From Anaerolineaceae bacterium (GTDB taxonomy: Bacteria; Chloroflexota; Anaerolineae; Anaerolineales; Anaerolineaceae), in contig DPKV01000056.1 in assembly GCA_003542325.1 (NCBI GenBank), positions 1-5,062 on the forward strand: a DNA stretch of 5,062 bases. The letters run 5' to 3'. Every line of letters begins with the position of its first letter. Positions within the stretch are counted from its first letter, which is position 1. This document shows, piece after piece, positions 1 to 5,062 of the stretch. A model generated the notes under the pieces. It saw only the letters and a program-made list of their open reading frames with translations. It searched no databases and was not told the DNA's origin. The position numbers were made by a program, and so were the translations under genes.

Positions 1-982
1 AGGGATTCCTATCACTGGCAGGGTTATCCGTTAAGTTATAAAAGATATCCGGGTAAATATCACTGACGAGATAAATGTCATCGTTTTCCCCGAAGCCATC
101 CGCGTGAACACATTCAACCCGGTCGCCTTCGAGCGTCCAGAATGACAGGAATTCCTGAATGGAGCCTTTACCACCGGCATCCCGGATATTTGTGCCGTCG
201 GCGCTCATAACACAGTTGAAGCAGCCAAAAAGTTCATTTTTCCCATGGAAGAAGATTTCTGCATCTACCGTCCATTGGGCGTCGGTAATGCCGCCGTTGG
301 GGGTGATTTGATTGATCCCCTCTGAACCCAGGTCCATTATAAGGATATTCGCGTTTTCATCATCACCGGATATCCATGCGATAAAGTCATTCTCAGGGGA
401 GAAATCCGGCCTGACATCTCTTTCAGGCGTTTCAATCAGTTGCCTTGAGTCCTCGCTTCCATCCGAGCTGACGATAAAGATATCATTGTCATTGTCATAT
501 ACGATTACATCTCCGGTTGGGGCCCAGGCGGGGTGACGGCCACCGTCTACGGTTGGAAGGCGACGAATATCGCTGCCATCAGCGTTCATGACATAGATGT
601 ATTGACCAACCCCATCGTCCGTCTCACGATTGGAAACAAATGCGATCTGACTGCCATCGGGTGAAAAAGCCGGCTCAAAATCGTCCGCCGGGTCGTTGGA
701 AAGGTTGGTTTGGTTACTCCCGTCGGGAGCCATCGAATAAATCTCCCAGTTGCCATCGCGATTCGATTGGAAGGCGATTGTGCAAGGAATAGATTCGGGT
801 TCTATTATTTCGGTAGGCTCAGCAACCACCTCGGATGGGACATCCACCGCAACGGTCGGTCCTTTCTCAGGAAGCGTTGCTTCACTGTCAGGAGACTCAG
901 GGGTTGACGTTGGGGCACATCCTGTAACGAGGAGCGCACAGAACAAGAGCAGGGCGATGTAGATGGTAGTCTTGGATTCCAT
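1..982 (-). CDS. TolB-like beta-propeller lipoprotein (partial, C-terminus cut by window edge)
   Basis: 327 codons are visible and the reading frame runs off the left edge, so the C-terminus is missing. Residues 1-21 form a lipoprotein signal peptide: a short Lys-containing N-region, a hydrophobic core, then the lipobox VTGC with the acylated Cys at residue 22. A Pro/Glu/Thr/Ser-rich linker follows (about 23-65). From residue 68 there are at least five to six WD40-like (PD40) blades. The clearest reads IAFQSNRDGNWEIYSM followed by AFSPDG (69-110), and the next begins IAFVSNR. The last visible residues, NLTDNPASDRNP, begin another blade junction. Such propellers bind proteins or peptides, and this one would sit outside the membrane. 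The start at 982 was preferred because GGAG lies nine bases upstream; an in-frame ATG at 997 would add five residues but has a poorer site. The gene follows the LRR kinase after 116 bases. Function beyond a surface binding protein is unknown. A CxxC (residues 254-257) lies in blade five. Confidence 0.85.
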   Translation of the reverse strand, partial: MESKTTIYIALLLFCALLVTGCAPTSTPESPDSEATLPEKGPTVAVDVPSEVVAEPTEIIEPESIPCTIAFQSNRDGNWEIYSMAPDGSNQTNLSNDPADDFEPAFSPDGSQIAFVSNRETDDGVGQYIYVMNADGSDIRRLPTVDGGRHPAWAPTGDVIVYDNDNDIFIVSSDGSEDSRQLIETPERDVRPDFSPENDFIAWISGDDENANILIMDLGSEGINQITPNGGITDAQWTVDAEIFFHGKNELFGCFNCVMSADGTNIRDAGGKGSIQEFLSFWTLEGDRVECVHADGFGENDDIYLVSDIYPDIFYNLTDNPASDRNP

Positions 983-1049
983 AGTGTGATTCTCCATATA
1001 AAACCTAATTAATTTCTTTTTGATTCTAACAAAGATTAAAAATAAAAGG

Positions 1050-1064
1050 TGTGCAAGGTGCACA
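1050..1064 (-). terminator. Candidate weak intrinsic terminator after the kinase gene
   Basis: TGTGCA and TGCACA form a perfect six-base-pair inverted repeat around a three-base loop. On the minus strand it is followed directly by CCTTTTATTTTT. It lies about 35 bases past the kinase stop codon and about 70 bases before the lipoprotein start. The position and T-rich tail fit a terminator, but the stem is short, so leaky termination or a protein-binding palindrome are alternatives. I found no convincing -35/-10 pair for the lipoprotein in the remaining gap (983-1098), so read-through from the kinase operon is possible. Confidence 0.35.
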
Positions 1065-1098
1065 TAAATGTGAAAGAAAGGAGGTTGTGAAACAACAA

Positions 1099-2706
1099 TC
1101 AGTTGTAAAGGACTGTAAATGTATATCCGGACCCTAGTTCCTTAATTCCATTCCGGTCTTCTTCACCAACATGGACCGATTGCAGATTGGGCAGTTCCAA
1201 TAAAAGCGAGAAGTCATTTATATTGGTTTCTGATAAATAGATTTCTTCCAGATGTAGGTGCTCAGTTATGCCAACAAGGGAGTACAGCGGAGTCCTCCGA
1301 AGGCAAAGCATCCTGAGGGAATCCAATCCATTTAGGGCAGCGAAGGACTGAACCAATGTGCCGCCAAGGTCCAAAGTGGAAAGATGCGCGCAATCCATGA
1401 GAGCAGTTAAGTCAGATACATGGGTGTCGAAAAGGATCAGAACGGACAACTCGCTTGCCCTGGACAGGGGTGAAACATCTTCAATGGGGTTATGGCGCAG
1501 GTCAACGTATTCCAAATAAGGTAATTGGGCAAAAGGTTCAATAGTGGTGATATTCTGATAAATCAGTACGACATGGCGAAGGTTTTTCATAAGAAGCAGG
1601 TCATCCAGTTGTTGGATATCTCCGCGGCGGATGGAAGGGTCGTTATTCACGAATAGATCGGTGTAGGTTTGCAGGGCTTCTTCATCCAAAGCGATTTGAT
1701 TACCAAAAAGCCGCAAGGTTTCAATACTTAATAGGTCTTCTTCGGTAATTTCCTCACTGGATTCTATTCCAAGCGTCATGCGGACGGCTTTTTCAATTGT
1801 TGGTTCCTGAAAGACGATATTACCAGGTTGAGATAAAGAAAAAACGGGGAGTTTTTGAATAAAAGCAACACAAAAGAGCAGGATCACAAGAACGGCTGAG
1901 AAGATTGAGATTTTTCGCTTTATATCCCGACCGGCTAAGGCATCTTTGACTTGATTAGCGCTTTGATAGCGTGCTTTTGGATCGAAAGCGGTGCATTTCA
2001 GGATGACTTTCCTGACCCTGTTATCGGGTAATAATTCCTTGGCCTTTTCAAGATTAGATTCACCTGTGAGCAGCCAGACCAGTAAAATGCCCAGAGAAAA
2101 AATATCCGTCCGGTGATCCGTTTGTGAATAACCGTATTGCTCCGGCGCTGCGAAATCGCGGGTGCCAAGAAAGGTTGTATCCACAGAAGACCCATCATTG
2201 TAGACACGAGAAATGCCAAAATCAATAAGCGTGACGTTACCCAGTCTGTCAATGATGATGTTCTGTGGCTTGATGTCCCGATGAATGATGGCTGGGGTCT
2301 GCTGGTGCAGGTAAGCCAGGATCTCACAAATTTGTTTTCCAATCAAAAGAAAGAGTTCTTTGTTTGGCTGGAAGCAGGAAACAAATTCGTTTAATGGAAC
2401 ACCCGGGACATAGGAGCGCACCATCACAAATAATTCTGAATTATCAAAATCATCAATGAACTCAGGAAGGCCTTTGTGATTCAACTTCCTGAGAAACTCA
2501 CTTTCACACGGGTTGAAGTCTGCCTTGTGTTTAAAATAACATTTGGCGATACAGTTTTCACCAGAATGCCTGTCTTTGATGAGGAAAGTTTCTCCGAACT
2601 CATTATTTGCGAGACATTCCATCATCTCGTATTGATCCAGGAAAGGTGCCGGATACCGGTTGTCATCATAATTCGTTAGAAAAGGCTCAATGAATGCGTC
2701 GGTCAT
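1099..2706 (-). CDS. Membrane Ser/Thr protein kinase with leucine-rich-repeat ectodomain
   Basis: 535 residues. An N-terminal Hanks-type kinase domain spans about residues 26-258. It shows the ATP-anchoring Lys55 (CIAKCYF), probable helix-C Glu68, the catalytic loop HRDIKPQN (142-149), DFG (162-164), GT and APE (181-189), Asp201 in DIFSLG and Arg246. Thr177 and Thr178 in the activation loop are likely autophosphorylation sites. The glycine-rich loop is degenerate (LANNEFGE, 32-39), keeping only the last Gly. A basic patch (KRK, 263-265) precedes a single membrane helix (about 266-284). This predicts a cytoplasmic kinase and an outer C-terminal domain. That domain starts with a cap of the type FQEPTIEKAVRMTLG (about 298-340) and carries leucine-rich repeats (373-504) in place of the PASTA repeats of PknB-like kinases. 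The start codon overlaps the stop of the upstream HTH gene (ATGA), with AGGGAG five bases before it, so the pair is probably translationally coupled. The ligand and the phosphorylated targets cannot be read from the sequence; the HTH protein is the obvious candidate substrate. Confidence 0.93.
   Translation of the reverse strand: MTDAFIEPFLTNYDDNRYPAPFLDQYEMMECLANNEFGETFLIKDRHSGENCIAKCYFKHKADFNPCESEFLRKLNHKGLPEFIDDFDNSELFVMVRSYVPGVPLNEFVSCFQPNKELFLLIGKQICEILAYLHQQTPAIIHRDIKPQNIIIDRLGNVTLIDFGISRVYNDGSSVDTTFLGTRDFAAPEQYGYSQTDHRTDIFSLGILLVWLLTGESNLEKAKELLPDNRVRKVILKCTAFDPKARYQSANQVKDALAGRDIKRKISIFSAVLVILLFCVAFIQKLPVFSLSQPGNIVFQEPTIEKAVRMTLGIESSEEITEEDLLSIETLRLFGNQIALDEEALQTYTDLFVNNDPSIRRGDIQQLDDLLLMKNLRHVVLIYQNITTIEPFAQLPYLEYVDLRHNPIEDVSPLSRASELSVLILFDTHVSDLTALMDCAHLSTLDLGGTLVQSFAALNGLDSLRMLCLRRTPLYSLVGITEHLHLEEIYLSETNINDFSLLLELPNLQSVHVGEEDRNGIKELGSGYTFTVLYN
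1195..1590 (-). repeat. Six tandem 22-residue leucine-rich repeats encoded in the kinase
   Basis: Residues 373-504 of the kinase divide without gaps into six units of exactly 22 residues, starting at 373, 395, 417, 439, 461 and 483. A partial seventh starts at 505 (LPNLQSVHV). The shared pattern is xxxLxxLxLxxN/TxIxDLxxLxx; for example, unit two has L398, V401, L403, N406, I408 and V411. This spacing is that of internalin-type repeats, which stack into a curved solenoid used for protein or ligand recognition. The units are divergent in sequence, so this is an old protein repeat and not a DNA tandem repeat. Confidence 0.85.
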
Positions 2707-3155
2707 TGATTCTCCCTACTCAATGGTGTGAGGCCCAATGCTTGAAGGACCGCCTGGGTCTCATTGATCTCTTTTTTATTGCGGATGCAGTGGATTATGG
2801 CTGCATCACGTTTGATTTTTGGATAGAGGCTGCTTTTTTGGGCAACCTGCAGGAGCTTTTGGGTCTCATCGAAATTCAACTCCAGCCCGATCGCCAATTG
2901 GAGGACTTTGTCGCGGGAGGGTCTACGCGTGCCGTTGAAAAGCTGGTGACCATAAGTACGATCGATGGCAGACCTTCGGATGATATGTTCGGGAATTTCG
3001 CCCTTTTCCGTACAGATTCCACTGAGAAAAGCGTGAAATGGAAGGGTGGTCATCTCACTTTCATTGGATTCCATGAAGATTTCAAGGTCCGGTGAATTGA
3101 AAAGCTTTTTCAGAAGTGTAATGGTTGATGAATTTTCAGTGTTACAGTTGGCCAT
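2703..3155 (-). CDS. XRE-like helix-turn-helix regulator, partner of the LRR kinase
   Basis: 150 residues, predicted soluble. The conserved core runs from about residue 39 to 146. It contains a helix-turn-helix segment (about 52-103): IPEHIIRRSAI, then RTYGHQLFNGTRRPSRDKV as the turn and recognition helix, then LQLAIGLELNFDETQKLLQVA. A helical tail follows, with LYPKIKRDAAIIHCI (110-124) and an ETQAVLQALGL helix. From memory, this family (SYGxQxFxGxRxPSRDK, then LYPxxxRDAxI) is common in Firmicutes and Chloroflexota and often sits next to Ser/Thr kinases; no search was run. It probably binds DNA, perhaps at the repeats in its own leader. The first ~35 residues look less conserved and the ribosome binding site before 3155 is weak, so Met28 (3074) or Met35 (3053) could be the true start. 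Its stop overlaps the kinase start. Phosphorylation by the kinase is plausible but not shown. Confidence 0.82.
   Translation of the reverse strand: MANCNTENSSTITLLKKLFNSPDLEIFMESNESEMTTLPFHAFLSGICTEKGEIPEHIIRRSAIDRTYGHQLFNGTRRPSRDKVLQLAIGLELNFDETQKLLQVAQKSSLYPKIKRDAAIIHCIRNKKEINETQAVLQALGLTPLSRENQ
2712..2717 (-). promoter_or_regulatory. Ribosome binding site of the LRR kinase, inside the HTH gene end
   Basis: The minus strand reads AGGGAG, then five bases, then ATG at 2706. The site lies within the last codons of the upstream HTH gene (Ser-Arg-Glu), and the two genes share the four bases ATGA at 2703-2706. This fixes the kinase start and supports coupled translation of the pair. Confidence 0.75.
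3127..3144. repeat. Direct repeat copy A (possible operator half)
   Basis: The plus strand reads GATGAATTTTCAGTGTTA. It matches copy B at 3205-3222 at 16 of 18 positions in the same orientation. This copy lies inside codons 4-10 of the HTH gene if that gene starts at 3155, or in its leader if translation starts at Met28 or Met35. A repeated element flanking the start of a DNA-binding protein gene could be its own binding site. Chance similarity of AT-rich DNA is the alternative. Confidence 0.35.
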
Positions 3156-3204
3156 GTTGATGATCCGGGTTGATCTCTTAATGAAAAGCGTATTTTAGGT
3201 TCTG

Positions 3205-3222
3205 GATGAGTTTTCAGTGATA
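3205..3222. repeat. Direct repeat copy B upstream of the HTH gene (possible operator half)
   Basis: The plus strand reads GATGAGTTTTCAGTGATA, 78 bases from copy A and differing from it at two positions. It lies 50-67 bases upstream of the HTH start at 3155 and downstream of the candidate -10 box. A third, shorter element, ACTGAAAA in inverted orientation at 3264-3271, touches the -10 box. Binding of the HTH protein here would give autorepression, but no binding evidence exists in the sequence itself. Confidence 0.35.
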
Positions 3223-3258
3223 ATCAATTTCCAGAGAGCGTTGGAGAACGCCGTACTT

Positions 3259-3264
3259 ATTATA
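3259..3264 (-). promoter_or_regulatory. Candidate -10 box of the HTH/kinase operon
   Basis: The minus strand reads TATAAT, a perfect consensus -10 hexamer, 104 bases upstream of the HTH start codon at 3155. The region 16-18 bases further upstream (around ACTCAG) is a poor match to the -35 consensus; TTTACT lies 20 bases away, which is longer than usual. It lies downstream of the transporter's terminator, which fits an independent promoter. A start near 3251-3253 would give a leader of about 95 bases containing repeat copy B. A weak -35 suggests either a need for an activator or a chance match. Confidence 0.45.
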
Positions 3265-3308
3265 CTGAAAAACTGTCTCATCTGAGTAAAAATGTTGATG
3301 CAAATAGA

Positions 3309-3342
3309 AAATTCCTCCTCAGAACAGGTTGAGGAGGAATTT
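3309..3342 (-). terminator. Intrinsic terminator of the kinase/transporter unit
   Basis: AAATTCCTCCTCA (3309-3321) and TGAGGAGGAATTT (3330-3342) form a perfect 13-base-pair stem with an eight-base loop. On the minus strand the stem is followed by TCTATTTG, which together with the stem's own TTT makes a T-rich run. No T-run follows on the plus strand. It lies 68 bases beyond the transporter stop codon, the expected place for a terminator. The rest of the 3156-3410 gap holds the HTH promoter region described separately and no supportable gene. Confidence 0.8.
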
Positions 3343-3410
3343 CATAAATGACTTGTACGGTTCTTTTAATTATTACGTTCCATAGACCTTTCAAGGTTTC
3401 AGGATGGAAA

Positions 3411-4619
3411 TCACTCCGGAATTTTAGGATCATGCATTTGGGTAATGAGAATAATGCTGACGACCATTAACCCGATAGCCACCAGCAAGGCAGGGGTGAA
3501 CGAACCGTCAGCAGATTTCAACGCCTCCATGAGGTAGACAAACACCACAGAAGCCTGTCCGAAGAGCTGGATCAACCCGTTGGAGGTCCCTTCCGGGGTA
3601 GGGTACGTGATCTCGGCTGCATACTGCATTCCGACCGGATTGGCGCTGACGAGAAAGAAACCCATTGAGAAAGCTGACACGAATAACACACCGTGGGTAA
3701 GGCCAAAAGTCAGGCCAACCAGGCCGGGTATCGCCAAAGCGAAACCCAGCAACAAATACAATTTACGTTTATGTTGTTTATCCGAGAAGGGTGGGATAAC
3801 CACTGCGCCAATCACCCCTCCAACCAACATTAGAGCGCCTAAAGCGCCGGCATCTGTCGGCGTAAAACCTCTTGGGCGAATGATCGCTTCAACCCATGTG
3901 GTAATCCCATTGAATAAACCCAGCCCGATGAAGGAGACAAATAAATAGAACCAAAACTCTTTGACTTTCAACGCGTTTTTTAACCCATCCAGCATCAAGA
4001 CACGGACTTCCTGACCGGGAGGGCAGGGAGGTGTGGCGGGCTTCTCGCGGGCGAAGATAAGGAACAGAACGGCAGAAAAGGCTGCGATGCCGCCATACAG
4101 TAATTGGATATTGGCGATGGACATGGTTTCGACCAGAATGGGCGTGAGTACCATTCCCAAAGCCGTACCAACCAGGCTGGCAAGCGTCACAAGCCCGACG
4201 GCAGTTGCCCGTTCGTCGGTGCTGAACCATTGCGCAGGGACCTTCGTCCAGGCATTAAGCAGGAAGGGTTGGGCAACAGCTATGCCGATCGTGCTGATGA
4301 GGACGATCGTGTAATCGGTACCGACAACACCGCGCAAAACGCCAAAGATGCCCATCAAGACTGCGCCAATCCCCACCGTCCACCGGAACCCGTAGGTATC
4401 AATTGCCCAGGAGACCGGCATTGATAAGGGAATAAAAGCGATCATAAATACCATGGATAACATGCCGATTTGCAGGTCCGTTACGCCGTAGAAGGCTGCT
4501 GCCAGGCTGGTGATGGGAGCGTATGTGATCCAGAGCATCTGGATTGTTATGTTTATGAACATAAAAACAGCCAGAACCACCCAGCGATAGGGGTATAAAC
4601 GAAATGATTTTTCGGTCAT
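3411..4619 (-). CDS. FLVCR-like major facilitator superfamily transporter
   Basis: 402 residues, strongly hydrophobic, with about twelve predicted membrane helices. A polar central loop (about 191-218, REKPATPPCPPGQE) separates the two halves, the usual MFS layout and length. The first half has LWITYAPI (29-36), FYGVTDLQIGMLSMVFMIAFIPLSMPVSW (43-71) and the loop DTYGFRW, which replaces the MFS motif A region. It also has AQPFLLNAW (116-124) and WFSTDERATAVG (131-142). The second half has AAEITYPTPEGTSNGL (334-349). These signatures resemble the FLVCR1/2 and DIRC2 branch, whose animal members move choline, ethanolamine or haem-related cargo; the substrates of bacterial members are largely unassigned. 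AGGAG lies five bases before ATG, fixing the start. Its position 51 bases after an FGGY sugar-kinase gene suggests co-transcription and a possible sugar or polyol cargo. A generic MFS permease is the safe call; FLVCR-like is family resemblance from memory. Confidence 0.88.
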   Translation of the reverse strand: MTEKSFRLYPYRWVVLAVFMFINITIQMLWITYAPITSLAAAFYGVTDLQIGMLSMVFMIAFIPLSMPVSWAIDTYGFRWTVGIGAVLMGIFGVLRGVVGTDYTIVLISTIGIAVAQPFLLNAWTKVPAQWFSTDERATAVGLVTLASLVGTALGMVLTPILVETMSIANIQLLYGGIAAFSAVLFLIFAREKPATPPCPPGQEVRVLMLDGLKNALKVKEFWFYLFVSFIGLGLFNGITTWVEAIIRPRGFTPTDAGALGALMLVGGVIGAVVIPPFSDKQHKRKLYLLLGFALAIPGLVGLTFGLTHGVLFVSAFSMGFFLVSANPVGMQYAAEITYPTPEGTSNGLIQLFGQASVVFVYLMEALKSADGSFTPALLVAIGLMVVSIILITQMHDPKIPE

Positions 4620-4624
4620 CGGGG

Positions 4625-4629
4625 CTCCT
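4625..4629 (-). promoter_or_regulatory. Ribosome binding site of the transporter
   Basis: The minus strand reads GGAGAGGAG (4633-4625), with AGGAG five bases from the ATG at 4619. It lies in the 51-base gap after the sugar kinase stop. I see no hairpin with a T-run in this gap, which supports co-transcription of the two genes. Confidence 0.7.
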
Positions 4630-4670
4630 CTCCAACGTTTAGATAGAGATATGATAATTAAATAGTTGGT

Positions 4671-5062
4671 TTATCCATTCATTTTATGATAAATAACCTT
4701 CATCTGTTTATAAATATTGATAAATAGAGCAAAGTGATCGTCATATACAACCCGGTTGTTGTTATTAGGTACGTAGATATGATTAAAATTAACCAATTGC
4801 GGAATGTCGCTATAAGATATTTCGTTTAGTCCGACCGCACCGATCCACGCTGCGCCACGGGCGTTGGCATACAGCGGGTCCATGGGTTGCCTGATTTCAA
4901 CGTTTAATACATCGGCGAAGATCTGGCACCAGATGTCCGATTGCGCCCCGCCGCCAACGATATTGATCGCTTCTACACTACGGCCCAGGAATTTTTCAAC
5001 CGGTTTCAGCAGCCAGCGGGTATTAAAGGCGATCCCTTCCAGGAAGGCGCGGATGATGTCCT
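4671..5062 (-). CDS. FGGY-family carbohydrate kinase, xylulokinase-like (partial, C-terminal part)
   Basis: 129 codons and a TAA stop are visible; the N-terminus and catalytic Asp lie beyond the right edge. The fragment is the second half of the FGGY C-terminal actin-like domain. It has RAFLEGIAFNTRWLL (4-18), the ATP-site glycine motif NIVGGGAQSDIWCQIFAD (33-50) and the closing helix segment ANARGAAWIGAVGL (65-78). A tail follows with YDDHFALFINIYKQM (106-120). Family members phosphorylate sugars or polyols such as xylulose, ribulose, glycerol or fuculose using ATP in the cytoplasm. The GGGAxSxxWxQxxAD pattern and the IYK tail favour a xylulokinase-like member, but this fragment alone does not settle the substrate. 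The frame was fixed by following the C-terminal stretch back through 5060 without a stop. The last ~40 codons are noticeably AT-richer than the rest and encode a less typical Asn-rich tail (PNNNN). The FLVCR-like transporter follows and is probably in the same operon. Confidence 0.85.
   Translation of the reverse strand, partial: DIIRAFLEGIAFNTRWLLKPVEKFLGRSVEAINIVGGGAQSDIWCQIFADVLNVEIRQPMDPLYANARGAAWIGAVGLNEISYSDIPQLVNFNHIYVPNNNNRVVYDDHFALFINIYKQMKVIYHKMNG

Noticed and set aside
312..962. Plus-strand open frames across 312-536, 710-907 and 750-962
   Set aside because: They lie antisense within the well-supported lipoprotein gene, and their translations show no coherent domain or start signal.
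2694..3095. A 133-codon plus-strand frame antisense to the HTH gene
   Set aside because: The minus-strand HTH protein has clear family signatures and operon overlap; the antisense translation has no recognisable motif.
3101..3108. AAAGCTTT, part of a ten-base AAAAGCTTTT palindrome inside the HTH coding region
   Set aside because: It is short, coding (Lys-Leu-Phe) and AT-rich, so chance is sufficient.
3292..3351. A 19-codon plus-strand ORF (MLMQIENSSSEQVEEEFHK) running through the 3309-3342 hairpin
   Set aside because: It has no ribosome binding site, is very short, and its sequence is explained by the terminator stem of the minus-strand transporter gene.
3386..3397. Inverted repeat ACCTT-TC-AAGGT just after the transporter stop
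   Set aside because: The stem is five base pairs with a two-base loop and has no T-run; the strong hairpin at 3309-3342 is a better terminator.
3889..4424. Several open frames of 60-113 codons overlapping the transporter on both strands
   Set aside because: They are shadows of the transporter frame, low in plausible composition, with no ribosome binding sites.

Overview
This window is a fully minus-strand stretch of a bacterial chromosome with moderate GC. It holds five genes: two are cut by the window edges and three are complete. No rRNA, tRNA, CRISPR array, transposase or integrase was recognised. The style of the genes suggests a Chloroflexota (Anaerolineae-like) or possibly Firmicutes-like organism. 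The clues are a Ser/Thr kinase with the GTRxFAAPEQYGxSQTDxRTDIFSLG signature, an XRE-like regulator of the SYGxQxFxGxRxPSRDK type, and a TolB-like lipoprotein with a Pro/Glu-rich linker. This assignment is inference from family style only.

Read in the direction of transcription (right to left), the first unit is metabolic. Positions 5062-4671 carry the C-terminal third of an FGGY-family carbohydrate kinase that resembles xylulokinase. After a 51-base gap comes a complete 402-residue major facilitator transporter of the FLVCR-like branch (4619-3411), with a strong ribosome binding site. A 13-bp perfect hairpin at 3309-3342 followed by a T-rich stretch probably ends this unit. A shared sugar or polyol uptake and phosphorylation role is the simplest reading, but the transporter's substrate is not shown by the sequence.

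The second unit is regulatory. A 255-base gap (3156-3410) holds the terminator, a good -10 box (TATAAT on the minus strand, 3264-3259) and an imperfect 18-base direct repeat that may be an operator. A 150-residue helix-turn-helix protein (3155-2703) follows. It overlaps by four bases (ATGA) a 535-residue membrane Ser/Thr kinase (2706-1099). The kinase has a cytoplasmic catalytic domain, one transmembrane helix and an outer domain of six regular 22-residue leucine-rich repeats. A weak hairpin with a T-rich tail (1050-1064) lies after the kinase. Then comes a lipoprotein with a TolB-like beta-propeller (982-1), truncated by the window edge.

The most interesting content is this regulator/kinase pair, translationally coupled, with a leucine-rich sensor ectodomain and possible autoregulation. 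A surface propeller lipoprotein follows in the same direction and could be a partner, though that link is speculative.
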